The position numbers and the translations under genes are program-made. The notes beneath the pieces are model-generated. The model was given only the letters and a program-made list of their open reading frames with translations, did no database searches and was not told where the DNA came from. A stretch of 64,000 bases of DNA from Collimonas sp. PA-H2 (GTDB lineage Bacteria > Pseudomonadota > Gammaproteobacteria > Burkholderiales > Burkholderiaceae_D), in contig NZ_PDBX01000001.1 of NCBI RefSeq assembly GCF_002564105.1, positions 2,542,001 to 2,606,000 of the forward strand, in the 5' to 3' direction. This document shows, in pieces, positions 25,746 through 34,162 of this stretch (position 1 is its first letter; the number at the start of each line of letters is the position of its first letter).

Positions 25746-25997
25746 TCGGCTAACTATTGTCCGCAATCGAAATGAGCCTGTCGCGACGGACTCCTACGAC
25801 GTGGCGTGCAGCCATGCCGCAACGGATTCCATGCGCTAAGTTTTGGCTAAGTATTGCCTGATAGCTTCGCTATCGCGTAGAGTTGTCCGCGTGCCCGCGT
25901 GTGGCCTGAACGTATGTTGTGAATACAGCAGCTTTTGCATGCTTTCGGATACGCCGGCCTTGCAAAGCGCCCATCTCCCATATCAAAAAGATACAGC

Positions 25998-27170
25998 ATG
26001 AAATTGGCAAAATCACGGTGGCTGGTCGTTGTAATAATTGGTGCCGTCGGCCTGTGCATCGCCGCCGTCCAGTCCGGCTTGTTTGGCCAGGTTGCCAAGA
26101 AAGGCAGTGATGCTGAAAAGGCCGTTGCAGTCAGGACTGTGCTGGCAGAGCGCGGCAACGTGCAGAATTATCTGGACAGCGCCGCCACGGTCCAGGCCCT
26201 CAATACCGTGACAGTGCATGCGCGGGTCGACGCCCAGATCAGCAAAGTGTTGTTCCAGGAAGGCGCGAACGTCAAACGCGGAGATATCCTGGTTGAACTC
26301 GACCGCCAGCCTTTCGAAGTGCAACTGCGCGCTGCCCAGGCTCAAAAGCAGAAGGACAGCGCCCAGCTAGCAAATACCAGGCATGACCTGCAGCGCTACG
26401 AATATCTGGCGCAGCGCGAATCCGGCACGATGCAGGTTCTCGACACCACGCGTGCGCTTGTGGAGCAGCTGCGGGCGACCCTTGACGGCGACCAGGCGCA
26501 GATCGACATGGCTAGTCTGCAGCTTGGCTACACCACGATCCGCACGCCTATCGACGGCCGCCTGGGCGCCAGGCTGGTGGATGCCGGCAATCTGGTCCAC
26601 GCCAGCGACGCCAACGGCTTGGTGGTGGTCAGCCAGATACAGCCGATCGCCATGGTGTTCTCCCTGCCCCAGGTTTTGCTGCCTGTGTTGCGCCAGCAGC
26701 AGGGACGTGCAGCCTTGCGTGTGCTGGCGCTGGCGGAAGACCGCAAAGAGGTGCTGGACCAGGGCGAGCTGACGCTGATCGACAGCCAGGTCGATGCCGC
26801 CACCGGCACTATCCGCTGCAAGGCGGTTTTCAAGAACGCGCAGGAAAAACTGTGGCCCGGGACGTTCGCCGAGGTGCGGGTGATGCTGAACGATTTGCCG
26901 GATGCCGTATCGGTGCCGTCGACCGCTATCCAGGCTGGCGCGCAACACTCTTTCGTGTATGTCGTCACATCAAAAAATATCGCCGAGCAGAGGGAAGTGA
27001 CGCTCGGGCCTGTGGCAGACAACCGTAGCGTGGTTCTGGCCGGACTTGCCGGCGGCGAGCGCGTCGTTGTGGAAGGCCAGTTCCAGCTGCAGGCCGGCGC
27101 CAGGGTCGAGCCCAAGGACGCGGCGCCGGCATTGGCCGCGCCTGAGACCAACAAAGTATATTCACGCTGA
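25998..27170 (+). CDS. RND efflux periplasmic adaptor (membrane fusion protein)
   Basis: A 390-residue adaptor with an N-terminal membrane anchor (WLVVVIIGAVGLCIAAV). The order of parts is typical: ALNTVTVHARVDAQISKVLF (lipoyl half), an alpha-helical hairpin (residues about 95-150, AQKQKDSAQLANTRHDLQRY), the second lipoyl half (TIRTPIDGRLGARLVDAGNL), a beta-barrel (LTLIDSQVDAATGTIRCKAV) and a membrane-proximal domain (VSVPSTAIQAGAQHSFVYVV). It links an RND pump to an outer-membrane channel. The pump gene begins 14 bases after its stop. The ATG chosen gives a normal anchor; its ribosome site is weak. Confidence 0.88.
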   Translation: MKLAKSRWLVVVIIGAVGLCIAAVQSGLFGQVAKKGSDAEKAVAVRTVLAERGNVQNYLDSAATVQALNTVTVHARVDAQISKVLFQEGANVKRGDILVELDRQPFEVQLRAAQAQKQKDSAQLANTRHDLQRYEYLAQRESGTMQVLDTTRALVEQLRATLDGDQAQIDMASLQLGYTTIRTPIDGRLGARLVDAGNLVHASDANGLVVVSQIQPIAMVFSLPQVLLPVLRQQQGRAALRVLALAEDRKEVLDQGELTLIDSQVDAATGTIRCKAVFKNAQEKLWPGTFAEVRVMLNDLPDAVSVPSTAIQAGAQHSFVYVVTSKNIAEQREVTLGPVADNRSVVLAGLAGGERVVVEGQFQLQAGARVEPKDAAPALAAPETNKVYSR

Positions 27171-27184
27171 CCTGGACTGAGACC

Positions 27185-30100
27185 TTGAACCTTTCCGCAT
27201 GGTTTATCCGGCGCCCGGTAGCGACCTTCCTGCTGATGCTCGGGCTCTTGTTCATTGGCGTCGCCAGCTATACGCAGCTGCCGATCGCCGGTGTGCCACA
27301 GGTTGATATCCCGACGATTTCGGTCAATACCGATTTGCCGGGCGCCAGCGCGGAAACGGTAGCCTCCTCGATTACATCGCCGCTGGAGCGGGCGCTGGCG
27401 ATACTGCCCGGAGTCACTTCCCTGACTTCCAGCAGTTCGCTAGGCTTCAGTTCGATCAGCGTGCAGTTCGACCTGGCGCGCAGCGTGGATGCCGCTGCCC
27501 TGGATGTGCAGAGCGCAATCAATGCAGCGCTGGGCGACTTGCCAAAAAATCTCCCGCATCCCCCGACCTTTGAAAAAAAGAATCCGTCGGATGCGCTGCT
27601 GATGACGATCGCTGTCTATGCTGACAACATGCCGATCGGGAAGGTTGACGACTACGTCGAGAATTTCCTGACGCCAGAGATTGCGCGCGTGCGCGGGGTA
27701 GGCGCGATCGATTACCACGGCCAGCAGAAGCCCGCGGTGCGTATTCAAATGGATCCGAACCGCATTGCAGCCATGGGTTTGACGCTGGAGGACGTGCGCC
27801 AGCGGATTGCCGAAGCTACCGCCAATGGCCCGAAGGGAACCTTGAGCGGGAAGCGCCAGTCGGTCACGCTGGACACCAGCGACCAGCTCAGCGACGCGGC
27901 GGAATACGGCGCCATTGCAATGACGTCCCGTAACGGCGCCACGGTCAGGCTGCGCGACGCTGGCGTGATTGTCACCAGCGTTGAAGACGTCAAGCAGAGC
28001 GCCTGGCTGGGGCAGCATCATGCGGTAATGATCGATGTGCACAAGCAGATCGGATTCAACGTCAACGCCACCGTGGCGAAAATAAAAGAAGCCTTGCCTG
28101 CGCTTGAACGCAATCTGCCGCCGTCGCTGCACCTGGTGCTGCTGGGCGACCGCACCCAGACCATACGTTCATCCGTCAGCGACGTGCAATTCACGCTTTT
28201 CCTGACTTGCCTGCTGGTGGTGTTCGTCGTCTATATTTTCCTGGGCAGCCTGCGCGCCACCCTGATTCCGGCGATCGTCATTCCGCTCTCGCTGTTCGGC
28301 ACCATGGCGGCCATGTATGGGCTCGGTTACACGCTGGACAACGTATCTCTGATGGCGCTGACCATTTCGATCGGTTTTGTGGTGGACGATGCAATCGTCA
28401 TGCTGGAAAATATCCTGCGGCATATCGAAGAGGGGATGGATCCCCGGGAGGCGGCATTCAAGGGCTCGCATGAAATCGGCTTCACCATTTTTTCAATGAC
28501 GATTTCGCTGGTGGCGGTATTCATACCGCTGCTGTTCATGGGTGGCGTGGTCGGCCGCCTGTTCCGCGAATTCGCCGATACCGCGGCAATCGCCATCCTG
28601 ATTTCCGGCGTGGTTTCCCTGACCTTGACGCCGGTGCTGTGTGCGCGCTTCCTGACCATCGATGCGGCGCACCGCAGCGGCTGGTTTCACCGGCGCTGCG
28701 AGCATTTCCTGGAACGCATGCGCGAGGTCTATGCCGGCGGCTTGCGCTCGGTGTTGCGGCATCAGCGCCTGACGCTGGGCGTGATGCTGGCTACGCTGGT
28801 GGCGACGCTGGGCATCTATGTCTACATTCCGAAAGGCTTTTTTCCGCAGCAGGATAACGGCCTCATCGCCGGCGTCACCGAAGCGTCGCCCGACATTTCC
28901 TATCCCGCGATGCTGCGCCAGATGCAATCCCTGGCGAACCTGGTCAGGCAGGATCCCGACATCCAGAATGTGTATTTCTGGATCGAGGGCGATCCGTCCC
29001 TGAACGTCGGGCGGCTGCTGATCGACCTCAAGCCGTTTGAACTGCGCCATGCCTCAGTATACGAAGTGATAACCCGCATCGGCAAGCGCGTCAGGAATAT
29101 CCCGGAAATCACGCTGCATATGCAAGCCCGCCAGGATTTGCAGATTGGCGCGCGCGTCAGCAAGACGCAATTCCAGTACACGCTGCGCGACGCCAATCTG
29201 GCCGAGCTGCAGCTGTGGACGCCGCGCATGCTGGCGGCGCTGCGGACGATTCCGCAGATTCGCGATGTCGAAGGGGATAGCCAGCCGACCGCGCCGCGCC
29301 TGCAGATCGTCCTCGACCGGGAGGCGATGGCGCGCCTGGGCGTCAGCACCCAGGCGGTGGACGACACCTTGTATGATGCCTTCGGCCAGCGCCAGGTAGC
29401 CAGCTTCTATACCCAGGTCAATGTATACCGGGTGATCCTGGAAGTCGATCCGCGCTTCCAGCTCGACGAAAGCGCGCTGGCGCGCATTTACGTACCCTCA
29501 AAGAGCGGCGTGCCGGTGTTGCTGAGCGCGATCAGCAAGTTCGAACATTCGACGGCGCCGCTGACAGTCAACCACGATGGCCAGTTTCCGGCATCTACCT
29601 TGTCGTTCAACCTGGCTCCGGGACAAGCGCTGGGCGATGCCATCGATGCAATCAACGCCAAAGAGCGCGCCGTCGCCAAGCCTGCCGGCTTGAGTTCGAT
29701 ATTTGCAGGCAGCGCGCAAGCCTTCCAGGAATCGTTGGCAAACCAGCCGTTCCTGATCCTGGCGGCGCTGCTGGCGATTTTCATTGTGCTTGGCATCTTG
29801 TATGAAAGCTTTATTCACCCGATCACGATCATGTCGACCCTGCCTTCAGCCGGGATCGGCGGTTTGCTTGCATTGATGCTGCTGCATTATGATTTTTCGC
29901 TGGTGGCGCTGATTGGCGTCATGCTGCTGATCGGTATCGTGAAGAAAAACGGCATCATGATGGTTGACGTCGCCATCGTGGAAGAAGCCGGCGGCCTGTC
30001 GCCCGAAGAAGCCATTTATAAAGCCTGCCTGATGCGCTTCAGGCCGATCATGATGACCACCATGGTGGCGCTGCTGGGGGCATTGCCGCTGGCCCTGGGC

Positions 30101-30274
30101 ACTGGCGCGGGATCCGAGCTGCGGCGGCCGCTCGGCATCGCCATGGTTGGCGGGCTGTTGCTGTCCCAGGTGCTGACTTTATACACCACGCCTGTCGTGT
30201 ATCTGTATATGGACAGGTTGGTGCAGCGCTTGCGCCGCAAGCAGGTTGAAGCGCCGCTGGAAATTACTCAATGA
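27185..30274 (+). CDS. RND efflux pump, HAE1/MdtB-like
   Basis: A 1029-residue pump of normal RND length. The start is TTG: it gives the conserved N-terminus MNLSAWFIRRPVATFLLML and follows GGACTGAGACC, and no ATG fits. Features are the first helix, porter domain motifs (GVPQVDIPTISVNTDLPGAS, RVRGVGAIDYHG), the TM4 proton-relay segment GFVVDDAIVMLENILRHIE, a second porter half, and the TM10 region LLIGIVKKNGIMMVD. It exports drugs, dyes or organic compounds with the adaptor encoded upstream. No outer-membrane factor gene follows, so the complex must borrow one, for example a NodT-type protein encoded elsewhere. Confidence 0.92.
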   Translation: MNLSAWFIRRPVATFLLMLGLLFIGVASYTQLPIAGVPQVDIPTISVNTDLPGASAETVASSITSPLERALAILPGVTSLTSSSSLGFSSISVQFDLARSVDAAALDVQSAINAALGDLPKNLPHPPTFEKKNPSDALLMTIAVYADNMPIGKVDDYVENFLTPEIARVRGVGAIDYHGQQKPAVRIQMDPNRIAAMGLTLEDVRQRIAEATANGPKGTLSGKRQSVTLDTSDQLSDAAEYGAIAMTSRNGATVRLRDAGVIVTSVEDVKQSAWLGQHHAVMIDVHKQIGFNVNATVAKIKEALPALERNLPPSLHLVLLGDRTQTIRSSVSDVQFTLFLTCLLVVFVVYIFLGSLRATLIPAIVIPLSLFGTMAAMYGLGYTLDNVSLMALTISIGFVVDDAIVMLENILRHIEEGMDPREAAFKGSHEIGFTIFSMTISLVAVFIPLLFMGGVVGRLFREFADTAAIAILISGVVSLTLTPVLCARFLTIDAAHRSGWFHRRCEHFLERMREVYAGGLRSVLRHQRLTLGVMLATLVATLGIYVYIPKGFFPQQDNGLIAGVTEASPDISYPAMLRQMQSLANLVRQDPDIQNVYFWIEGDPSLNVGRLLIDLKPFELRHASVYEVITRIGKRVRNIPEITLHMQARQDLQIGARVSKTQFQYTLRDANLAELQLWTPRMLAALRTIPQIRDVEGDSQPTAPRLQIVLDREAMARLGVSTQAVDDTLYDAFGQRQVASFYTQVNVYRVILEVDPRFQLDESALARIYVPSKSGVPVLLSAISKFEHSTAPLTVNHDGQFPASTLSFNLAPGQALGDAIDAINAKERAVAKPAGLSSIFAGSAQAFQESLANQPFLILAALLAIFIVLGILYESFIHPITIMSTLPSAGIGGLLALMLLHYDFSLVALIGVMLLIGIVKKNGIMMVDVAIVEEAGGLSPEEAIYKACLMRFRPIMMTTMVALLGALPLALGTGAGSELRRPLGIAMVGGLLLSQVLTLYTTPVVYLYMDRLVQRLRRKQVEAPLEITQ

Positions 30275-30326
30275 TGCTGTGGATCTGCGTCTGTCGCGGA
30301 AATATCTGATTCGCTTGTGGCGAGGC

Positions 30327-30353
30327 AGGTGAGGCATGCGTAATGCCTCACCT
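30327..30353. terminator. Hairpin between convergent RND and NTF2-like genes
   Basis: AGGTGAGGCAT (30327-30337) and ATGCCTCACCT (30343-30353) pair perfectly over 11 bases with a five-base loop. There is no T run on either side, so termination would rely on the stem alone or on Rho. Confidence 0.5.
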
Positions 30354-30357
30354 CGGG

Positions 30358-30810
30358 TTACGCGTTGAAGCGCACCGCCTGCCGCGCCAGCAGGCGCCAA
30401 TGACCGTCGTGCTTCTTCCAGACCATCAGGATTTTCAGCGACACGTTGCCGGGCTTGCCCGAGTCGTTGGTAACGGCAACGAAGGTATGCCGCACCACGG
30501 CGGTATCCTGCACGATCTTGATGCTCTGGTCGGACAGGGCGATGCTGACGAAGTTCGACGCGCCGCTGACCAGCGCTTCGATGAATTCGGCCTTGTCCTG
30601 CACTTTGCCGTTCGAGTGACCGTAGCTCAGCTCATCCATCACCAGCGGCTTCAGCGCCGCGCCATCGCCCGGATGGTTCATCGCCGCCCGCAGTTGTTCG
30701 ACGACATCCGCCACCACCTGCTCATCGTTCGCCGGAGCAGCGGCCGCTCCCTGCGCGATCACGATAGAGCAAATCATCGCACTGCATAAGAACATCAGTT
30801 TCTTGAACAT
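30358..30810 (-). CDS. Exported NTF2-fold protein
   Basis: A 150-residue protein with a signal peptide (KLMFLCSAMICSIVIAQGAAA) and a good ribosome site (CAGGAGACTTAG). The mature part has the NTF2/DUF4440 pattern: EQVVADVVEQLRAAMNHPGD, LVMDELSYGHSNGKVQDKAE, then strands TAVVRHTFVAVTN and VSLKILMVWKKHDGHWRLLA. Function unknown. It is divergent from the uronate dehydrogenase gene, and its upstream region carries one of the 19-base elements shared with the hexarate pathway promoters, so it appears to be co-regulated with uronate use and could bind or process a sugar acid in the periplasm. Confidence 0.75.
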   Translation of the reverse strand: MFKKLMFLCSAMICSIVIAQGAAAAPANDEQVVADVVEQLRAAMNHPGDGAALKPLVMDELSYGHSNGKVQDKAEFIEALVSGASNFVSIALSDQSIKIVQDTAVVRHTFVAVTNDSGKPGNVSLKILMVWKKHDGHWRLLARQAVRFNA

Positions 30811-30844
30811 CTAAGTCTCCTGCTGGTTGGTATTTTGGATTTAA

Positions 30845-30863
30845 TCATCAGTTATCATACAAC
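30845..30863 (-). promoter_or_regulatory. Hexarate-regulon operator, copy 1 (upstream of NTF2-like gene)
   Basis: On the minus strand this reads GTTGTATGATAACTGATGA, matching GTTGTAnGATnACTGATnA with only the second-last degenerate position changed. It lies 34 bases before the start codon, and its TATGAT could serve as the -10 hexamer. Confidence 0.6.
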
Positions 30864-30919
30864 ATATATTTAGATGATTGACAGGGTAGATCAGGATTTT
30901 ATTCACATGAAGCTAGAGT

Positions 30920-30949
30920 TTGACATGGCGGTGTGGTCGGATACATAAT
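30920..30949 (+). promoter_or_regulatory. Sigma-70 promoter of the uronate dehydrogenase gene
   Basis: A perfect TTGACA (30920-30925), an 18-base spacer and CATAAT (30944-30949). The expected start of transcription falls at about 30957, exactly where operator copy 2 begins. Confidence 0.55.
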
Positions 30950-30956
30950 CGCTGTA

Positions 30957-30975
30957 GTTGTATGACAACGTATAA
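30957..30975 (+). promoter_or_regulatory. Hexarate-regulon operator, copy 2 (upstream of uronate dehydrogenase)
   Basis: GTTGTATGACAACGTATAA keeps the GTTGTAnGAYnAC core and contains TTGTATGACAA, a perfect palindrome of the TNGTNNNACNA type bound by FadR-like GntR proteins. The right half differs from the other three copies. Confidence 0.5.
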
Positions 30976-31102
30976 CAGTAACACAAGGCACAATAATAAC
31001 TCTTGCGAGAGAATAAGGCGGTCATCGACGCATCCTTCGCAATCACATCGATACGGGACATCCGGCAATATGAGCGATACACAACACAAGGCAGGAGACG
31101 GC

Positions 31103-31909
31103 GTGAAATACGGCCGCTTGTTACTCACGGGCGCAGGCGGCGGCCTCGGCCGGGTGTTGCGGCCGCGCGTGGCGGCGTTTGCCGACATCGTCCGGGTTTC
31201 CGATCTGGCCGCGGTGCTGGAGGATAGCGCCATCGCACATGAAGAAGTCCAGCCTTGCAACCTGGCCGACCGCGCTGCCGTCGATGCGCTGGTGGCGGAC
31301 TGCGACGCCATCGTCCATTTGGGCGGGGTGTCGGTGGAACGGCCCTTCGAAGAAATCCTGGAAGCCAACATCAAGGGCGTATTCCATGTCTACGAAGCGG
31401 CGCGCCGCCATGGCGTCAAGCGCGTCGTCTTCGCCAGCTCCAACCATGTCACCGGTTTCTACCGCCAGGACCAGATCATCGATGCCCACGACCTGCGGCG
31501 TCCCGACGGTTATTACGGCTTGTCCAAGTCCTACGGCGAAGACATGGCGCAGCTGCACTTCGACCGCTACGGCATTGAAACTGTCAGCATCCGCATCGGC
31601 TATTCCTTCCCGCAAGCCAAGGACCGCCGTTCGCTCGCCAGCTGGCTGAGCTATGACGACTTGACCGAACTGCTGCGCTGCGCCTTGTTCACGCCGGATG
31701 TCGGCCACACCGTGGTGTACGGCGTCTCCGACAATGCCGGCAGCTGGTGGAACAACCGCCATGCCGCGCATCTGGGCTTTGTCGCGCGCGACAGTTCAGA
31801 ACAGTTCCGCGCCGCCATCGAAGCGCAGCCGATGCCGGCGGCGGACGATCCGATGCGGAAGTTTCAGGGTGGTTTGTTTACCGTGACAGGGCCGTTTGAT
31901 CCGCAGTGA
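31103..31909 (+). CDS. udh: Uronate dehydrogenase
   Basis: A 268-residue extended-SDR enzyme that oxidises D-galacturonate or D-glucuronate to the aldarolactone with NAD+. The cofactor motif LLLTGAGGGLG is at the N-terminus; VHLGGVSVERPFEEILEANI, VFASSNHVTGFYR and the catalytic YYGLSKSYGE (YxxxK) follow, as does SIRIGYSFPQAKDRRSLASW, all matching bacterial uronate dehydrogenases. GTG at 31103 is preferred as start because AGGAG lies five bases before it; ATG at 31070 in frame is the alternative. It is the entry step of the oxidative uronate pathway completed by the genes up to 39270. Confidence 0.88.
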   Translation: MKYGRLLLTGAGGGLGRVLRPRVAAFADIVRVSDLAAVLEDSAIAHEEVQPCNLADRAAVDALVADCDAIVHLGGVSVERPFEEILEANIKGVFHVYEAARRHGVKRVVFASSNHVTGFYRQDQIIDAHDLRRPDGYYGLSKSYGEDMAQLHFDRYGIETVSIRIGYSFPQAKDRRSLASWLSYDDLTELLRCALFTPDVGHTVVYGVSDNAGSWWNNRHAAHLGFVARDSSEQFRAAIEAQPMPAADDPMRKFQGGLFTVTGPFDPQ

Positions 31910-31970
31910 GCTGGGCGGGCATGCGGCAGTGAGTTATTGCGGAATATGTTTGTTGCTGGGATGGAATTAG

Positions 31971-32010
31971 ATGGCAATCAAGGGCGCAAACCCTTGATTG
32001 CCATTTTCTT
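31971..32010. terminator. Terminator between udh and the semialdehyde dehydrogenase gene
   Basis: ATGGCAATCAAGGG and CCCTTGATTGCCAT form a perfect 14-bp stem with loop CGCAAA, followed by TTTTCTTT on the plus strand. It serves udh and, being symmetrical, probably also the convergent gene. Confidence 0.85.
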
Positions 32011-33587
32011 TAGGCGCTAAGCAAGGCGCCATCCACCAGCCGCGTCAAGCCAAGCGGATTGCCGTCTTGCAGCGCTGCCGGCAGCAAGGCACCCGGCAAG
32101 TCCTGGTAGCACACCGGCCGCAGGAAGCGCTCGATGGCGTTGGCGCCGACCGAGGTGCTGCGGCTGTCGGAAGTGGCTGGGAACGGCCCGCCGTGCACCA
32201 TCGCATAGGATACTTCGACGCCGGTCGGGTAGCCGTTGACCAGGATACGGCCGGCCTTGCGTTCCAGTGTCGGCAGCAGCTTGCTGGCCAGCGCGTGGTC
32301 GGCGGCGTCCAGCTGAAGGGTGGCGGTTAGCTGGCCGGCCAGGTGTTCCGCTACCGCTTGCATTTCATCTTCATTCTTGCAGGCGACGATCAGCGAGCTG
32401 GGGCCGAAGATTTCATCTTCCAGCTGTTCGCTGGCGAGGAAAGTGGCGGCGTCGGTGGCGAACAGGGCTGCTTGCGCGGCGCAAGGGGCGGTTGCGGCCA
32501 TGCCTGATCCGACGGTGTCGACGCCGTCGGCTGCTTGCATGCGTTCGACGCCGGCGACGTAGGCGCTATGGATGCCGGGGGTCAGCATGGTCCCGGCTGC
32601 CTTGGCTTTCAGTGCGTTCGATGCGGCTTCCTGGAACTGCGCCAGATGTTCGCCCGCCAGGCCGATCACCAGGCCGGGATTGGTGCAGAACTGGCCGACG
32701 CCCATGGTCAGGGAATCGGCGAAGGCGCTGCCGATTTGGCTTGCTCGCGCTGCGAGTGCATGCGGCAGCAGGAACATGGGGTTGATGCTGCTCATTTCGG
32801 CGTAGACCGGGATCGGTTCGCGCCGCTGGGCGGCGGCGCGCATCAGCGCCAGGCCGCCCTGGCGCGAGCCGGTGAAGCCGACGGCCTTGATGGCGGGATG
32901 GCTGACCAGGGCCTGGCCGACTTCGTTGCCGCTGCCGATGATCAGAGAGAACACGCCTTCCGGCAGTTTGCAGGCGGCGACGGCTTGCTGGATGACGCGG
33001 CCGACCAGTTCCGAGGTGCCGGGATGGGCGTTGTGGGTCTTGACGACTACCGGGCAGCCGGCGGCGAAGGCTGCGGCGGTGTCGCCGCCGGCGACCGAGA
33101 ACGCTAGCGGGAAGTTGCTGGCGCCGAATACGGCGACGGGGCCGATGGCGATCTTGCGCAGGCGCAGGTCGGAGCGTGGGGGTGTGCGTTCTGGGAGTGC
33201 CGAATCGAGGGTGGCGCTGAGGTAGTGGCCGTCGCGGATGACTTTGGCGAACAGGCGCAGCTGGCCTACGGTGCGACCGCGCTCGCCTTCGAGGCGGGCG
33301 GTGGGGAGGCCGGATTCCTGGGTGGCGCGTTCGATCAGTTGGGGGCCGAGGGCGAGGATGCCGGTGGCGATTTCTTCGAGGAATTGGGCGCGTTGTTCGG
33401 GGGTGGTTTCGCGGTAGGCGTCGAAGGCTTGTTGCGCCAGTTTGCAGGCGCGGTCTACTACTGCTGTGCTGCCGGCGCCGAAGTCGGGGGCGATGGTTTC
33501 GTTGGTGGCGGGGTTGATGGCGCGCAGGCTGCCTTCTGTGCCGCGCACTGCAGTTTGGCCGATGAGCATTTCACCAGTGATATTCAT
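32010..33587 (-). CDS. 2,5-dioxovalerate (2-oxoglutarate semialdehyde) dehydrogenase
   Basis: A 525-residue aldehyde dehydrogenase; the start follows TTGAGGAAAATAC. It carries the N-terminal [16 protein letters not shown], the cofactor region [37 protein letters not shown], the general base in [14 protein letters not shown], and the nucleophilic cysteine in [14 protein letters not shown]. This pattern is that of the NADP-dependent 2-oxoglutarate semialdehyde dehydrogenases of hexarate and pentose catabolism. It performs the last step, semialdehyde to 2-oxoglutarate. It lies on the same strand as the preceding pathway dehydratase but is separated from it by 575 bases of repeats, without a copy of the regulon element directly upstream. 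Confidence 0.88.
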   Translation of the reverse strand: MNITGEMLIGQTAVRGTEGSLRAINPATNETIAPDFGAGSTAVVDRACKLAQQAFDAYRETTPEQRAQFLEEIATGILALGPQLIERATQESGLPTARLEGERGRTVGQLRLFAKVIRDGHYLSATLDSALPERTPPRSDLRLRKIAIGPVAVFGASNFPLAFSVAGGDTAAAFAAGCPVVVKTHNAHPGTSELVGRVIQQAVAACKLPEGVFSLIIGSGNEVGQALVSHPAIKAVGFTGSRQGGLALMRAAAQRREPIPVYAEMSSINPMFLLPHALAARASQIGSAFADSLTMGVGQFCTNPGLVIGLAGEHLAQFQEAASNALKAKAAGTMLTPGIHSAYVAGVERMQAADGVDTVGSGMAATAPCAAQAALFATDAATFLASEQLEDEIFGPSSLIVACKNEDEMQAVAEHLAGQLTATLQLDAADHALASKLLPTLERKAGRILVNGYPTGVEVSYAMVHGGPFPATSDSRSTSVGANAIERFLRPVCYQDLPGALLPAALQDGNPLGLTRLVDGALLSA

Positions 33588-33626
33588 GTATTTTCCTCAA
33601 TTCGATTATGTGCGCCACCCAAAGCA

Positions 33627-33690
33627 GTTAAATGGGGTCAGAGTTTTTTTTCGCAGGCCTTTTGCGAAAATTACTCTGACCCCATTTAAC
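33627..33690. repeat. REP hairpin with GGGGTCAGAGT ends (copy 2)
   Basis: The outer arms GTTAAATGGGGTCAGAGT and ACTCTGACCCCATTTAAC are perfect 18-base inverted copies; pairing resumes inside with TTCGC and GCGAA. The core is shared with the copy at 24134-24188. It lies 40 bases upstream of the semialdehyde dehydrogenase start. Confidence 0.75.
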
Positions 33691-33794
33691 GGGCCACGGA
33701 GTAAGTGCGGTGGCATGCGGTGGGCGGTCGGTCTGTGTGTTGATAACACGGTAGCTACTCCGTGGAAGCTTGCCGGGGGTAGCCCGGCAGCTAC

Positions 33795-33826
33795 TTACTT
33801 TCTTTTGCTTCGCCAAAAGAAAGTAA
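33795..33826. repeat. Perfect hairpin TTACTTTCTTTTG/CAAAAGAAAGTAA
   Basis: Two 13-base perfect arms around the loop CTTCGC. The sequence recurs in intergenic repeats of many proteobacterial genomes as far as I recall; here it opens the larger composite element. Confidence 0.6.
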
Positions 33827-33877
33827 GCAAAGAAAAGGCGACCGCAAAGCCGTTGCCCTCCCTTCGGTCGGGTCCCC

Positions 33878-33969
33878 AAATCCGGCGCGTATCAGCCGGG
33901 TGGGAGGACCAACTCGCCTTCGGCTCAAACATGTCCTCCCACAATTCCCGGCTGACACGCGCCGGATTT
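33878..33969. repeat. 92-bp interrupted inverted repeat
   Basis: AAATCCGGCGCGTATCAGCC, then GGGTGGGAGGAC, on the left is mirrored on the right by GTCCTCCCAC, AATT, then CCCGGCTGACACGCGCC and GGATTT. The match has one mismatch and a five-base insertion, with a 23-base centre. Confidence 0.65.
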
Positions 33970-33989
33970 GGCAACGTCTCAATGCGGGG

Positions 33990-34108
33990 TACTTCAAAAA
34001 CAACCCCAACTTCAAAAGCAAAATCAACGGCGACTTCAAAAACAGCGGCAACTGCAACGTCAAATTCAAAAGCAACTGCAACTGCAACGTCAAAAACAAC
34101 AGCCCCGC
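33990..34108. repeat. Low-complexity CAAC/TTCAAAA tract
   Basis: Short degenerate units such as ACTTCAAAAAC, ACTTCAAAAGC, AACTGCAACGTCAAA repeat for about 120 bases without an exact period. It forms the right end of the composite repeat region. Confidence 0.5.
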
Positions 34109-34162
34109 ATTTTCGCCGTATAGATTCCTAGCGATCGGCGTTGCTGTTGCTGGTCCGGATGA

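Larger units (their letters stand above)
33588..34162. repeat. Composite repeat region between two hexarate genes
   Basis: This 575-base gene-free stretch holds a REP hairpin (33627-33690), a CCACGGAGTA...TACTCCGTGG inverted pair starting at 33694, a 32-base hairpin, a 92-base inverted repeat and a low-complexity tract rich in CAAC and TTCAAAA units. Open frames here are by-products of the symmetry. It lies between the semialdehyde dehydrogenase and dehydratase genes, which are usually adjacent. Confidence 0.65.
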
